Of a stretch of 64,000 bases of DNA, positions 50,810 through 60,280 are shown piece by piece; the stretch's first letter is position 1, and each line of letters opens with the position of its first letter. The translations under genes were made by a program, and so were the position numbers. Under the pieces are notes generated by a model. It saw only the letters and a program-made list of their open reading frames with translations. It ran no database searches and was not told where the DNA came from. The stretch is from Sphingomonas zeae (GTDB lineage Bacteria; Pseudomonadota; Alphaproteobacteria; Sphingomonadales; Sphingomonadaceae): NCBI RefSeq assembly GCF_014197135.1, contig NZ_JACIFA010000001.1:310001-374000 (forward strand), given 5' to 3'.

Positions 50810-51859
50810 ATGACCCAAGACCTGATCGTCACCCGCGAAGGCCCGGTCGGGCGACTGCGGCTCAACCGGCCCAAGGCGATCCACGCGCTGACCCGCGACA
50901 TGTGCGAGGGCGTGTTGGCCGCCTTGGAGGACTGGCGCGGCGATCTGTCGATCGAGGCGGTCATCATCGACCATGCCGAGGGACGCGGTTTCTGCGCGGG
51001 CGGCGACATTCGCCTGCTTGCCGAAAGCGGGGCTGGCGACGGCGAGGCGGCGCGGGGCTTCTTCCACAGCGAATATCGGATGAACCACCGGCTGTTCACC
51101 TATGCCAAGCCGATCGTCGCGTTCATGGACGGCATCACCATGGGCGGCGGCGTCGGCATCTCGGCACCTGCGCGCTTCCGCATCGCGACCGAGAATACCC
51201 GGCTGGCTATGCCGGAGACGGGGATCGGCCTGTTCCCCGATGTCGGCGGCGGCTGGTATCTGTCGCGCCTGCCCGGGCGGATGGGCGAGTATCTGGCGCT
51301 GACCGGGCACCGGCTCGACGGGGCAGAGGCCTATGCGTTGGGGCTGGCCACCCACTACCTGTCCGCTGCCTCGCTCGACGAGGCCAAGGCTGCGATTGTG
51401 TCCGCGCCACAGGAAATCGCCGCGACGCTCGATCGGCTGTCTGTCCTTGCTCCGCAAGCGAAGATCATGGCGCACGCCGCCGAGATCGACCGGCTGTTCG
51501 CCACCGATACGCTGGAGGAGATCATCGAGGCGCTGGAGGCGGACGGCGGCGAATGGGCGACGCAGCAACTCGGCGTCCTTCGCACCAAATCGCCGCAAGC
51601 CTGCAAAGTGTCGCTACGTCTGCTGCGTGAGGGCAGGCTGACCACGGACTTCGCCGACGAAATGCGCCGCGAATATGGCGTCGCTGCCCATGTCGTACAG
51701 CGCCCGGATTTCGTCGAGGGCGTCCGCGCGCTGATCGTCGACAAGGACAATGCGCCGCGCTGGGACCCTGCCACGCCCGAGGGCGTGACCGACACGATGA
51801 TCGACCATATCTTCGCAGCCCTTCCCGAGGGGCAGGCCTGGACTCCCGATGACCGCTGA
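50810..51859 (+). CDS. 3-hydroxyisobutyryl-CoA hydrolase (crotonase superfamily)
   Basis: This 349-residue protein is longer than an enoyl-CoA hydratase, as expected for HIBYL-CoA hydrolases. The oxyanion-hole segments are GRGFCAGGDIRLLAE and FMDGITMGGGVGISAPARFR. The acid/base region is MPETGIGLFPDVGGGWYLSR. It would release 3-hydroxyisobutyrate, which MmsB oxidises. It lies 12 bp before the enoyl-CoA hydratase gene. Confidence 0.92.
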   Translation: MTQDLIVTREGPVGRLRLNRPKAIHALTRDMCEGVLAALEDWRGDLSIEAVIIDHAEGRGFCAGGDIRLLAESGAGDGEAARGFFHSEYRMNHRLFTYAKPIVAFMDGITMGGGVGISAPARFRIATENTRLAMPETGIGLFPDVGGGWYLSRLPGRMGEYLALTGHRLDGAEAYALGLATHYLSAASLDEAKAAIVSAPQEIAATLDRLSVLAPQAKIMAHAAEIDRLFATDTLEEIIEALEADGGEWATQQLGVLRTKSPQACKVSLRLLREGRLTTDFADEMRREYGVAAHVVQRPDFVEGVRALIVDKDNAPRWDPATPEGVTDTMIDHIFAALPEGQAWTPDDR

Positions 51860-51871
51860 AGAGGACGCCGC

Positions 51872-52648
51872 ATGACCGAATACAACACCCTGATCGTCGA
51901 GCGCCGTGAGGCAGTGACCCTGGTGACGCTTAACCGGCCCCAGGCCTTGAACGCGCTCAATGCCGAGCTGCTGTCCGAGCTGCTGGACGTGATGCGCGCC
52001 TATGACGCCGATCCCGAACAGCGCTGCGCCGTCATCACCGGGTCGCCCAAGGCGTTCGCGGCGGGCGCGGACATCAAGGAGATGCAGGAGATGGACTTCG
52101 CCGCCATGTATGGCGGCAATCATTTTACCGGCTGGGACGACTTCACCCGCACCCGCAAGCCGATCATCGCGGCGGTCGCGGGCTATGCGCTGGGCGGCGG
52201 GTGCGAGCTGGCGATGATGTGCGACTTCATCCTCGCCGCCGACACCGCCAAGTTCGGCCAGCCGGAGATCAAGCTGGGCGTGACGCCGGGCATGGGCGGG
52301 TCGCAGCGCCTGGCTCATGCGGTCGGCAAGGCCAAGGCGATGGAGATGTGCCTGACCGGCCGGATGATGGACGCCGAGGAAGCCGAGCGCGCCGGCCTCG
52401 TCGCCCGCATCGTCCCCGCCGCCGATCTGGTCGAAGAGGCGCTGAAGACCGCCGCGACCATCGCGGGAATGGCCCCGCTCGCGGTCCGTGCGAACAAGGA
52501 GATGGTCAACGCCGCCTTCGACATGGGCCTGGCGCAGGGCGTGCAGTTCGAGCGGCGGCTGTTCCACGGCCTGTTCGGCTCGGCCGATCAGAAGGAGGGC
52601 ATGGCAGCGTTCGTGGAAAAGCGCAGCCCCAACTGGACCAACGGCTGA
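51872..52648 (+). CDS. Enoyl-CoA hydratase
   Basis: This 258-residue crotonase has typical segments [15 protein letters not shown] and [20 protein letters not shown]. Both catalytic glutamates are present: one in GGGCELAMM and one in [20 protein letters not shown]. It would hydrate methacrylyl-CoA to 3-hydroxyisobutyryl-CoA here. The start codon follows the hydrolase stop by 12 bp. Confidence 0.93.
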   Translation: MTEYNTLIVERREAVTLVTLNRPQALNALNAELLSELLDVMRAYDADPEQRCAVITGSPKAFAAGADIKEMQEMDFAAMYGGNHFTGWDDFTRTRKPIIAAVAGYALGGGCELAMMCDFILAADTAKFGQPEIKLGVTPGMGGSQRLAHAVGKAKAMEMCLTGRMMDAEEAERAGLVARIVPAADLVEEALKTAATIAGMAPLAVRANKEMVNAAFDMGLAQGVQFERRLFHGLFGSADQKEGMAAFVEKRSPNWTNG

Positions 52649-52659
52649 TGAGTCCCACG

Positions 52660-52824
52660 CCCCTCCCGCAGGCGAGTTTCAGGTCGATCATGCCCCCGGC
52701 ATGATCTAAACGATGCGGGGCATCGTTTACCTGAAACTGGGATGGGGGAGGGCAGGGAGTCTCACAGAGACCATTGCCCGTGGCCTTTCCCTCCCGCGGC
52801 CCCTCCCGCCTGCGGGAGGGGGGG
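52660..52824. repeat. Family B palindromic repeat interrupted by a nested element
   Basis: The left hairpin starts CCCCTCCCGCAGGCG and is cut off at 52674. After a 64-bp foreign palindrome the element resumes at 52739 with GGGATGGGGGAGGG and runs to the closing hairpin. It lies between the hydratase and mmsB genes. Confidence 0.8.
52675..52738. repeat. 64-bp three-stem palindromic element nested in a family B repeat
   Basis: Outer stem AGTTTCAGGT (52675-52684) with ACCTGAAACT (52729-52738). Inside are two perfect 9-bp hairpins: 52686-52694 with 52698-52706 (loop CCC) and 52708-52716 with 52720-52728 (loop GGG). Almost every base is paired, giving a three-way junction. No second copy was noticed in this window. 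Confidence 0.8.
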
Positions 52825-52857
52825 AAGAAGAAAAAGAACACGATTGGAGAGAGCATC

Positions 52858-53733
52858 ATGGCGCGGATCGCCTTTATCGGCCTGGGCAATATGGGCGGCG
52901 GCATGGCCGCCAATCTGGCGAAGGCGGGGCATGACGTCCGCGCCTTCGACCTGTCGGCGGACGCGCTGGCGGCGGCGAAAGCGGCCGGGTGCCTGCCCGT
53001 CGACAGCGCCATCGCGGCGATGGACGGTGTCGAGGCGGTCGTGACCATGCTGCCCGCCGGAAACCATGTCGAGCGCGTCTATGCCGACGCGGTATTCGCC
53101 GCCGCGCCGCCGTCGGCAATCCTGATCGACTGCTCGACCATCGACGTCGCCACCGCGCGACGCGTCGCCGAAGCCGCACAGGGCAAGGGCATGATGGCGG
53201 TCGATGCGCCCGTCTCCGGTGGGATCGCGGCGGCCAAGGCGGGTACGCTGACCTTCATGGTCGGCGGCCCCCAGGAGGCATTCGCACGCGCCGAGCCCTT
53301 CCTGTCGGCGATGGGCCAGGCGGTGATCCATGCCGGTGGCCATGGCGCAGGCCAGGCGGCCAAGATCTGCAACAACATGCTCTTGGGTGCGACGATGATC
53401 GCAACCTGCGAGGCATTCGTATTGGCCGAGAAGCTGGGGCTGGAAGCGCAGACCTTTTACGACATCGCCTCGGTCTCGTCGGGGCAGAGCTGGTCGATGA
53501 CCAAATATTGCCCCGTCCCCGGCGTCGGGCCGGAGACACCCGCCGATCACGATTATCAGGGCGGCTTTGCGGCGGCGCTGATGCTGAAGGACCTGAAACT
53601 GGCGATGCAGGCGGCGCAGGAGGCTGGCGCGACCACGCCGATGGGCGAGCGGGCGGCAGAGCTTTACACGGCGTTCGTGGGTGAGGGGCAGCCGCCGGTG
53701 GACTTTTCGGGCATCATCCGCACCCTGCGGTAA
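52858..53733 (+). CDS. mmsB: 3-hydroxyisobutyrate dehydrogenase
   Basis: This 291-residue protein starts at MARIAFIGLGNMGGGMAANL, the NAD-binding Rossmann start, with GGAGAG 7 nt upstream. The substrate loop is DAPVSGGIAAAKAGTLTFMV and the catalytic lysine is in GHGAGQAAKICNNMLLG. It oxidises 3-hydroxyisobutyrate to methylmalonate semialdehyde, the substrate of MmsA at the other end of the operon. The following 198 bp hold an imperfect palindrome (about 53767-53802) and no gene. Confidence 0.94.
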   Translation: MARIAFIGLGNMGGGMAANLAKAGHDVRAFDLSADALAAAKAAGCLPVDSAIAAMDGVEAVVTMLPAGNHVERVYADAVFAAAPPSAILIDCSTIDVATARRVAEAAQGKGMMAVDAPVSGGIAAAKAGTLTFMVGGPQEAFARAEPFLSAMGQAVIHAGGHGAGQAAKICNNMLLGATMIATCEAFVLAEKLGLEAQTFYDIASVSSGQSWSMTKYCPVPGVGPETPADHDYQGGFAAALMLKDLKLAMQAAQEAGATTPMGERAAELYTAFVGEGQPPVDFSGIIRTLR

Positions 53734-53931
53734 GCCCCGAGCCCCAAATGCGATTCAGCCGGGGGCCAAGGCGAAGGCCAAGGGAATCCCTTTCGTCTTG
53801 GGTTGCACAGAGGCGCCGGGCAATTCCGTCGAACGCCCTAGGACGGAGCCATTTCGGCTCTCCCCCTTAACATATCGCAACCTTTGCCGTCGCAAAGCGA
53901 TTCCCCCGCATTACCCATGAGGGAGGATGTG

Positions 53932-54330
53932 ATGCGTGCATTGACACTCGGCCTGGTGGCGGCCGCGACGCTGGTTTCCGGTTGTTCGACTTATGGCGGT
54001 GGTTATGGCGGCCCGCGCTATGCCTATGACTATAACCGGCCCGATCCGGCTTATGGCGGCTATTATGCCGACCGCTATTATGTCGACAATGCGCGCTATC
54101 GCGAACGCCGTCTGAGCCGGAACGACCGCGTCTATGTCGGACAGGACGGCCGCTATTACTGCCGCCGCAACGACGGCACGACGGGTCTGATCGTCGGCGG
54201 TATCGCAGGCGGTGCGCTGGGCGCGGCGATCACATCGGGTGGATCGCAGACGCTGGGTACGCTGCTCGGTGCGGCGGGCGGTGCGCTTGCCGGGCGGGCG
54301 ATCGAGCGGGACAATGTCCGCTGCCGTTGA
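53932..54330 (+). CDS. Glycine-zipper 2TM lipoprotein (17-kDa surface antigen-like)
   Basis: The protein has 132 residues from MRALTLGLVAAATLVSGC, with GGAGG 6 nt upstream. The lipobox LVSGC marks Cys18. A Tyr/Gly/Arg-rich middle (about 20-75) precedes a glycine-zipper segment (GLIVGGIAGGALGAAI, then LGTLLGAAGGALAGRAIE). Such proteins sit in the outer membrane of many alpha- and gammaproteobacteria; their role is structural and poorly defined. Single gene. Confidence 0.88.
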   Translation: MRALTLGLVAAATLVSGCSTYGGGYGGPRYAYDYNRPDPAYGGYYADRYYVDNARYRERRLSRNDRVYVGQDGRYYCRRNDGTTGLIVGGIAGGALGAAITSGGSQTLGTLLGAAGGALAGRAIERDNVRCR

Positions 54331-54357
54331 TTCCGACCTTTAAGCTTTGAAAAAAAC

Positions 54358-54396
54358 GGGCCGATCCTTCCCTCGCAAAGGCAGGGTCGGCCTTGT
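54358..54396 (+). terminator. Probable terminator after the glycine-zipper lipoprotein
   Basis: GGCCGA and TCGGCC arms with an inner CCCT/AGGG pairing and a CGCAAA loop region. The T-run after it is poor. Confidence 0.5.
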
Positions 54397-54551
54397 CATG
54401 TCCGGCTGAAATAAACGTCACATGAACGGCGTGTCATTTTCTGCGACAATTGGCGACACAATAGCCAAGTGATTGGGATGACTTTGCGATTGCCGCCACC
54501 CATATTGTGGATAGGGCCAGTATTTGCCCGCTTTATTAAGGGAGTGTCATC

Positions 54552-54875
54552 ATGAAGGCCATGATCCTTGCAGGCTTGGGTTTCGCCACTATTGCCGTTC
54601 CGACGGTTGCCGAGGCGCAGCGCTGGACTCCGATCGCGCAGCGCCAGGGGCAGTTGCAGCAGCGGATCGACCAGGGCATCCGCTCGGGCGCGCTGAACCG
54701 GCGCGAGGCCAATCGCCTTCAGTCCGAACTGCGCGGTCTGAGCCAGCTTGAATATCGCTATCGCCGGTCGGGTGGTGGCTTGAGCGTCTCGGAGCGCAAT
54801 GACCTGGACCGTCGCTATGCCATGTTGACCCGTCAGGTCCGCTTCGAAAAGCACGATCGCAACTATCGCCGCTGA
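54552..54875 (+). CDS. Small periplasmic protein of unknown function
   Basis: The 107 residues include a signal peptide (1-22, ending TVAEA). The mature protein is basic and helical: QLQQRIDQGIRSGALNRREA, NRLQSELRGLSQLEYRYRR and SVSERNDLDRRYAMLTRQVR. It is likely a helical hairpin. GGGAG stands about 8 nt before the ATG. The GALxxxEAxxLxxEL pattern recurs in small sphingomonad periplasmic proteins, from memory. It overlaps the convergent SleB gene by 13 bp at the 3' end. Confidence 0.78.
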   Translation: MKAMILAGLGFATIAVPTVAEAQRWTPIAQRQGQLQQRIDQGIRSGALNRREANRLQSELRGLSQLEYRYRRSGGGLSVSERNDLDRRYAMLTRQVRFEKHDRNYRR

Positions 54876-55921
54876 TCGGTGACGGCCGCCGCGCCCGGAA
54901 CATTCGGGCGTGGCGTGCCGGGCCGCTCGATGGGGCTGCCGCTATCCTTCCATTTGTCGAGTATCTGGCCCGAATTGGCCAGCCGGTCGCTGATCCCCGT
55001 TTCGCGTGGCGGAGCGGGGGTCGGCGCTTCCCGCGCCGGGGCCGGACGCGCGGGTGCGGGCGTGGCACCAGCGAAAGGTGCCGCGGGCAGGCTCGCCGGG
55101 GCGGGCGGGAGAACGTCGCTGCTCGCAATGTCCGGTGCCGGAGCGAGGGCCAGCACGGGCAAGACCTCTCCGCCCGCATAAGCGCGGTTCATCGCGGCGG
55201 CGGTCCCCCAATAGCCTTTCCAGCGGTGGAACAGGTGTGCGCCGACCATGTCGGTCATGACCATCGCCCGGTTCCAGGCGGGGGCGACGGCGAATGTGTG
55301 ATAATGCGTCGCCAGCCCGACCGGGGCATAGACTCCGCCGGACAGCGCCGCCGCGGCGACCTGCGCCGCGCGCGACCAGCCCGTGATGGCGGGCGCGCGC
55401 GACAGGGCGCCGTCACAGGCGAAGCTGAACTGGCAATGCGCACGCTCGACCCCCTGATAGACGACGCCGCACACGGTCGCGGGAAAGGCCGGATGGCGCG
55501 CGCGATTTAGCACGACCTGCGCCACCGCGCGCTGGCCGTCGATGCTTTCGCCACCCGCTTCGTAATAGATGGCGGCGGTCAGGCACTGCATCGCGCGGGC
55601 GCGATCGATCGCGGTCGCACGCCCCCAGGCAAAGGGCCGAGCCGCCACCACGCCGCGATCGGCGACGCTGGCTCCCGGCGGGATCGGCAGGGCAGGGAGG
55701 GCGACGGTGCCGGTGCTGCCATCGATGGCGGGAAGCGCGTCGGCGGCGGGGGCGGAGGCTGTCACCGCAGGGCGCGCTTGTGGCGCGGCTATCGCCGCCA
55801 CCGGCCGCTTGGCCCGCCAGGCCCCTTGCGCGGCCAGCACCAGTCCGAACGTCAGCATCAGGCCGAGCAGCGCCAGCCAGACCTGTATCATCCGCCTTAC
55901 TGTCCGCTTCGCCACCCGCAA
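54863..55921 (-). CDS. SleB/CwlJ-type cell-wall hydrolase
   Basis: The protein has 352 residues (an internal start at Met11 is also possible). One N-terminal membrane helix (about 12-32) precedes a Pro/Ala spacer. The Hydrolase_2 domain (about 105-245) has the catalytic Glu121 in AAIYYEAGGESIDGQ and the family RAVAQVVLNRARHP. A Pro-rich C-terminal tail follows. Members cleave peptidoglycan; in non-sporulating Gram-negatives they serve in cell-wall remodelling. Single gene. Confidence 0.9.
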   Translation of the reverse strand: MRVAKRTVRRMIQVWLALLGLMLTFGLVLAAQGAWRAKRPVAAIAAPQARPAVTASAPAADALPAIDGSTGTVALPALPIPPGASVADRGVVAARPFAWGRATAIDRARAMQCLTAAIYYEAGGESIDGQRAVAQVVLNRARHPAFPATVCGVVYQGVERAHCQFSFACDGALSRAPAITGWSRAAQVAAAALSGGVYAPVGLATHYHTFAVAPAWNRAMVMTDMVGAHLFHRWKGYWGTAAAMNRAYAGGEVLPVLALAPAPDIASSDVLPPAPASLPAAPFAGATPAPARPAPAREAPTPAPPRETGISDRLANSGQILDKWKDSGSPIERPGTPRPNVPGAAAVTDQRR

Positions 55922-56003
55922 TGTGGGGAGTCCTCTCGCCCTGCCGTTATCGGATTACGGCTATACCCAAGAGGGTTAAGGATTTTGTGTAGCGCTGGGC
56001 TCT

Positions 56004-56056
56004 GCCCCTCCACCATCCTTCGGATGGTCCCCCTCCCCAAGCATGGCTTGGGGAGG
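56004..56056. repeat. Partial family A palindromic repeat
   Basis: Only the right half is present: GCCCCTCCACCATCC, a CCATCC-TTC-GGATGG hairpin, and CCTCCCC-loop-GGGGAGG. Compare 40506-40629. It lies 10 bp past the second M16 gene. Confidence 0.75.
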
Positions 56057-56065
56057 AATGGGCGG

Positions 56066-58903
56066 TCAGCGCAGTTTGGGTGAGTCGAGGTTGACCGAGG
56101 TGGCCGGAATGACCTCGACATTCGGATGGGCGGCCTTCAGCGCGGGCAGGAACTGCTTGGAATCGCCGACCACGATGATGCTCGCGGCCTTCGGGTCGAG
56201 CAGCGCGGCCGACACCGACTCTACCGCCGCCGAGTCCACCGCCTGGACGCGCGGGATATAGCGGCTCAGCTCGTCCAGCGGCACGCCTTGCAGCGTATAG
56301 TTGGCCAGGATGTCGGCGATGCCATCGGTCGTCTCGATGGTACGGCCGAAACCGCCGACGAGCACCGCCTGCCGGGTCGCCAATTCCTCTTGCGGCACGG
56401 GGGCGGTGCCCAGCTTGCGCATCTCGGCATCGATCAGCCCGACGACCTCGGCGGCCGAAGGGTTCTTGGTCTGGGTGCGCGCGGAAATCAGCCCGATATC
56501 GCGCCCGGTCGCCACCGAGCTGCCCGCTCCATAGGCCAACCCGCGCTTGATGCGGATTTCCTGGTTCAGCCGCGACGAAAAGCCTCCGCCGAGCACGGTG
56601 TTGGCCACCGCCAGCGGATAATAGCGGTCGTCCGCGCGCCGGATGCCCGAGCGCGCGACGACCACGCCCGCCTGTCCGGCATCGGGCATGTCGACAATGA
56701 TCACGCGCGGCGCGGGGAAGGGGGATTCGGCTGCCTTGGCCGTGGCGGCCGGGGCTCCGGCGACACGCCAGTTGCCCAGGTAGCGCTCGGCGACCTGACG
56801 GGCCTGGTCGGGTGTGACATCGCCAACCAGCAGCAGTGTCGCCTGGCCCGGCTTCCAGCTGCGCGCATAGGCGGCGGTCAGGTCGGCGCGGGTCAGGCCC
56901 TTCAGCGACGCGGGCGTGCCCGAGAGCGGCTGGCCATAGGCGCGCGCGCCATAGACGACGCGGTCGGCGATCATCGCCGAAAGCTGCGCCGGGTTCTGCA
57001 TCGCGACGTTCAGGCTGTCGATCGACTGGGTGCGGGCGCGGTCGATCTCGTCCTGCTTGAACGCCGGGTTGGTCGCGACATCGGCCAGGATGGTCATCGC
57101 GGTGCCGAGCTGGGCAGAGGGCACGGTCAGGTCGATGGTCGCGCCGTCATCCGACGCACCCGCCGCAATCGACCCGCCCAGACTCTCGACCGCCCGCGCG
57201 ATGTCGGTCGCCGAGCGGGTCGTTGTGCCCTTGGTCATCAGTTCGGCCGACAGGCTGCTCGCCCCGGCCTTGCCCGCCGGATCGGTCGCCGCACCGCCCA
57301 GCGCGACCAGCGAGGCGGTGACGAGGGGCAGGTCATGCCGCTCGACCGTCACGACACGCAGGCCGTTGGGCAGCGTCGTCGCGACCGGCTGGGGCAAGGA
57401 GGGGGCGATGGCGGTGCCGGGGGCGGGCGGCTGGATGCGCTGGCTCTCGGGCGCAGGCGTCACCACCTCGATATTGGCGGGCGGGGTGAGTGCCGCCGTC
57501 TGCACCGTGGGCGCGATCTCGATCGGCATTTCGCGGACGTTGGCGGGCCGTTCGCTGTCGGGCAGATAGCGGATGGTCGCACTCTGCCGGTCGCTCAGAT
57601 ACTGGCGCGCGACCCGCTGGATGTCGGCGGCGGTGACCTTCTGCACGGCGGCGATCTGGCGGTCGGCGGCGGTGGGGTCGCCATCGACGATGACGCTGTT
57701 GGCGATCAGGCTGGCCTTGCCCTCCGCCGTCTCACGCTGCTTGAGCGCGGAGGTCAGCAACTCGTTCTTTGCCTCGGTCAGTTCGGCGGCGGAGACCGGC
57801 GTGTCGCGCAGGCGGGCGACTTCCTTCTTCAGCGCCGCCTCGCCCTCGGCCACCGGCTTGCCGCTCGCCATCATCGCGTACAGCACGAGGTTGCCGGTCG
57901 ACTGCTTGGTGTCGAGGAAGGTCGAGGCCGACTGGGCCAGCTGGTCGCGGTACACCAGATCCTCGTACAGCCGCGAGCTTTCGCCCGCCGAGAGGATCGC
58001 GTTCAGCACCATCAGCGCAGGGGTATCGGCGCTGCGTTCGGGGGGCACGTGGTAGCTGATGAGCACGGCGGGAAGCGGCGTGTTGGGCTCATAGACGGTG
58101 CGCGACACAGGCGCCGTCCGCGCCGGTTCCTGAACGGTGACGCGCGGGATCGTGGTCGCAGGGCGCTTGATCTTCGCGAAATACTCGTCGACCCAGCGGT
58201 TCAGCTGCGCGGGATCGAAATTGCCCGACACCACCAGCACCGCATTGTCCGGCCGGTAATAGGTGGCGTGGAACGCGCGAACATCGTCGATGCCCGCCGA
58301 CTCCAGTTCCTCCAGGCTACCGATGCCCGGCCGCGCATAGGGGTGCACCGAATAGGCGAGCTTGGGATAATAGATGGAGAACAGCTTGCCATAGGGCTGG
58401 GCGAGGGTGCGCTGGCGCAGCTCCTCCTTCACCACGTCGCGTTCGCTGGCGAAGCTCTTGGGCTCGACGACCAGCGCGGCCATGCGATCCGCCTCGGCGA
58501 ACAACAGGCGTTGCAGGTGGTTGGCAGGCACCACCTCGAAATAATTGGTGTAATCGTCGGCAGTCGAGGCGTTGTTGTAGCCGCCGACATCCTCGGTCAG
58601 GCGATCCATCTGTTCGGGGACGAGGTTGCGCGTCGCCTTGAACATGAGATGCTCGAACATGTGTGCAAAGCCCGAGCGACCCTTGGGATCGTCCTTCGAC
58701 CCGACATCATACCAGACCTGGACCGAGACGTTGGGCGTCGCGGTGTCGCGAATGGCATAGACACGCAGGCCGTTAGGCAGGGTGCGCGTCGTGAAATCGA
58801 TGGGCTTTACGCTCTCCGTGCGCGCTGGCTGCGCAGATTGCGCCCCGGCCAGCGTGGGAAGGGCGGCAACGCCGAGCAGTAGCGCGGCACGGAAAAGGCG
58901 CAT
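56066..58903 (-). CDS. M16 family zinc metallopeptidase (second copy, two-domain fusion)
   Basis: The 945 residues start with a signal peptide (about 1-22, ending LAGAQ). The first M16 domain has HMFEH at 81-85 (zinc ligands and catalytic Glu). A second M16 half without the motif begins near residue 500 (TLPNGLRVVTVERHDLPLVT). A Pro-rich bridge links the halves. It is the same architecture as the protein at 13092-16046 but clearly diverged, so probably not a recent duplicate. Periplasmic protein or peptide processing is the likely role. Confidence 0.93.
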   Translation of the reverse strand: MRLFRAALLLGVAALPTLAGAQSAQPARTESVKPIDFTTRTLPNGLRVYAIRDTATPNVSVQVWYDVGSKDDPKGRSGFAHMFEHLMFKATRNLVPEQMDRLTEDVGGYNNASTADDYTNYFEVVPANHLQRLLFAEADRMAALVVEPKSFASERDVVKEELRQRTLAQPYGKLFSIYYPKLAYSVHPYARPGIGSLEELESAGIDDVRAFHATYYRPDNAVLVVSGNFDPAQLNRWVDEYFAKIKRPATTIPRVTVQEPARTAPVSRTVYEPNTPLPAVLISYHVPPERSADTPALMVLNAILSAGESSRLYEDLVYRDQLAQSASTFLDTKQSTGNLVLYAMMASGKPVAEGEAALKKEVARLRDTPVSAAELTEAKNELLTSALKQRETAEGKASLIANSVIVDGDPTAADRQIAAVQKVTAADIQRVARQYLSDRQSATIRYLPDSERPANVREMPIEIAPTVQTAALTPPANIEVVTPAPESQRIQPPAPGTAIAPSLPQPVATTLPNGLRVVTVERHDLPLVTASLVALGGAATDPAGKAGASSLSAELMTKGTTTRSATDIARAVESLGGSIAAGASDDGATIDLTVPSAQLGTAMTILADVATNPAFKQDEIDRARTQSIDSLNVAMQNPAQLSAMIADRVVYGARAYGQPLSGTPASLKGLTRADLTAAYARSWKPGQATLLLVGDVTPDQARQVAERYLGNWRVAGAPAATAKAAESPFPAPRVIIVDMPDAGQAGVVVARSGIRRADDRYYPLAVANTVLGGGFSSRLNQEIRIKRGLAYGAGSSVATGRDIGLISARTQTKNPSAAEVVGLIDAEMRKLGTAPVPQEELATRQAVLVGGFGRTIETTDGIADILANYTLQGVPLDELSRYIPRVQAVDSAAVESVSAALLDPKAASIIVVGDSKQFLPALKAAHPNVEVIPATSVNLDSPKLR

Positions 58904-58927
58904 GAAAACCCTCTTTATCGAGTGACG

Positions 58928-59140
58928 TTACTTGGACTTGTTGCGCGCGCCGTAGAGCACGGCCGCCGCGATGGCCGCCGAACCGATCCCGACGCCCAGA
59001 CCGATCTTCCCCATCGGCCAGTTGCGCGTTTTTTCCTTCACCGAATCGGCCGTCGCTTCGGCGGCGGCGATGGCGTGGTCCTTGGCTTCCTTGGCCGCGG
59101 CGAGGATTTCGTTGGGGGCGTCTTCGGTATGATCGGTCAT
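58928..59140 (-). CDS. Small membrane-anchored hypothetical protein (70 aa)
   Basis: An N-terminal Ala/Glu/Lys-rich helix (EILAAAKEAKDHAIAAAEAT) is followed by one C-terminal membrane helix (about 45-64, GKIGLGVGIGSAAIAAAVLY). The short basic tail ends RNKSK. It resembles small YtxH/ElaB-like stress proteins in layout only. It lies 9 bp after tgt on the same strand and may be co-transcribed with it. Confidence 0.75.
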   Translation of the reverse strand: MTDHTEDAPNEILAAAKEAKDHAIAAAEATADSVKEKTRNWPMGKIGLGVGIGSAAIAAAVLYGARNKSK

Positions 59141-59149
59141 GTTACTCTC

Positions 59150-60280
59150 CTACTGGCCACCAGCGTAGCGCGCCCGGAAGTCGTCCGCAAAGGCCGTAAG
59201 CCGCCCTTCGCCGATTGCCGCGCGCAGATCGGCCATCATCTGTTGGTAGAACCAGATGTTATGCTCGGTCATCAGCATCGCGCCCAGGATTTCGCCGGCG
59301 CGGACCAGATGATGGAGATAGGCGCGGCTCCAGGTCGCGCAGACCGGGCAGCCACAGGCGGGGTCGAGCGGCCCCTGATCCTCGGCGAAGCGCGCGTTGC
59401 GGATGTTGATCGGCCCTTGCCGCGTAAAGGCCTGCCCCGTCCGCCCCGAACGGGTCGGCAGGACGCAGTCGAACATGTCGACGCCGCGCTCGACCGCGCC
59501 CACGATATCGGTCGGCTTGCCCACGCCCATCAGGTAGCGCGGTTTGCTGGCAGGAAGCTGACCCGGCGCGAAGTCGAGGCAACCGAACATCGCTTCCTGC
59601 CCCTCGCCGACCGCCAGGCCGCCGATCGCATAGCCGTCAAAGCCGATATCGATCAGGGCGTCGGCGGAGGATTTGCGGAAACCCTCGTCCAATGCACCCT
59701 GCTGGATACCGAAAATGGCATTGTCCTCGGCGTGTTGGCCGCCCGCGTTGAAGGCATCGCGGCTGCGCCTGGCCCAGCGCATCGAGCGTTCCATCGCGGC
59801 GGCCTGCACCTCGCGCGTCGAGGTGGTCGGGACCAGCTCGTCGAATGCCATGACGATGTTGCTGCCCAGCAGCCGCTGAATTTCGATCGAGCGTTCGGGG
59901 CTGAGCAGATGGCGGGTGCCGTCAAGATGGCTTTTGAAGGCGACGCCATCCTCCGACCGCTTGGTCAGCTCGGCCAGGCTCATGACCTGATAACCGCCCG
60001 AATCGGTCAGGATCGGCCGGTCCCAGCCCATGAAGCCGTGCAACCCGCCCAGCCGGTCGACCCGCTCTGCGCCCGGTCGCAGCATCAGGTGATAGGTGTT
60101 GCCCAGGATGATATCCGCGCCGCTCGCGCGCACATCGCCGGGTTTCATCGCCTTGACGGTGGCGGCGGTGCCGACGGGCATGAAGGCGGGGGTGCGGATT
60201 TCGCCCCGCTTCATGGTGATGGTGCCGGTGCGGGCGCGGCCATCGGTGGCATGGATGGCGAAGGAGAAGCGGGCGGTCAT
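59150..60280 (-). CDS. tgt: Queuine tRNA-ribosyltransferase
   Basis: This 376-residue TIM-barrel enzyme exchanges guanine-34 for preQ1 in GUN-anticodon tRNAs. Active-site segments are [14 protein letters not shown] and [16 protein letters not shown]. The zinc site has cysteines in [12 protein letters not shown] followed by the conserved His pair. It overlaps the EF-hand gene by four bases (ATGA). queA lies one gene upstream, so the queuosine pair is split by an unrelated-looking gene. Confidence 0.96.
   Translation of the reverse strand: MTARFSFAIHATDGRARTGTITMKRGEIRTPAFMPVGTAATVKAMKPGDVRASGADIILGNTYHLMLRPGAERVDRLGGLHGFMGWDRPILTDSGGYQVMSLAELTKRSEDGVAFKSHLDGTRHLLSPERSIEIQRLLGSNIVMAFDELVPTTSTREVQAAAMERSMRWARRSRDAFNAGGQHAEDNAIFGIQQGALDEGFRKSSADALIDIGFDGYAIGGLAVGEGQEAMFGCLDFAPGQLPASKPRYLMGVGKPTDIVGAVERGVDMFDCVLPTRSGRTGQAFTRQGPINIRNARFAEDQGPLDPACGCPVCATWSRAYLHHLVRAGEILGAMLMTEHNIWFYQQMMADLRAAIGEGRLTAFADDFRARYAGGQ

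Noticed and set aside
53767..53802. Terminator after mmsB
   Set aside because: Arms CCAAGGCGAA and TTCGTCTTGG pair only imperfectly and the 3' side lacks a T-run, so it is not called as a feature.
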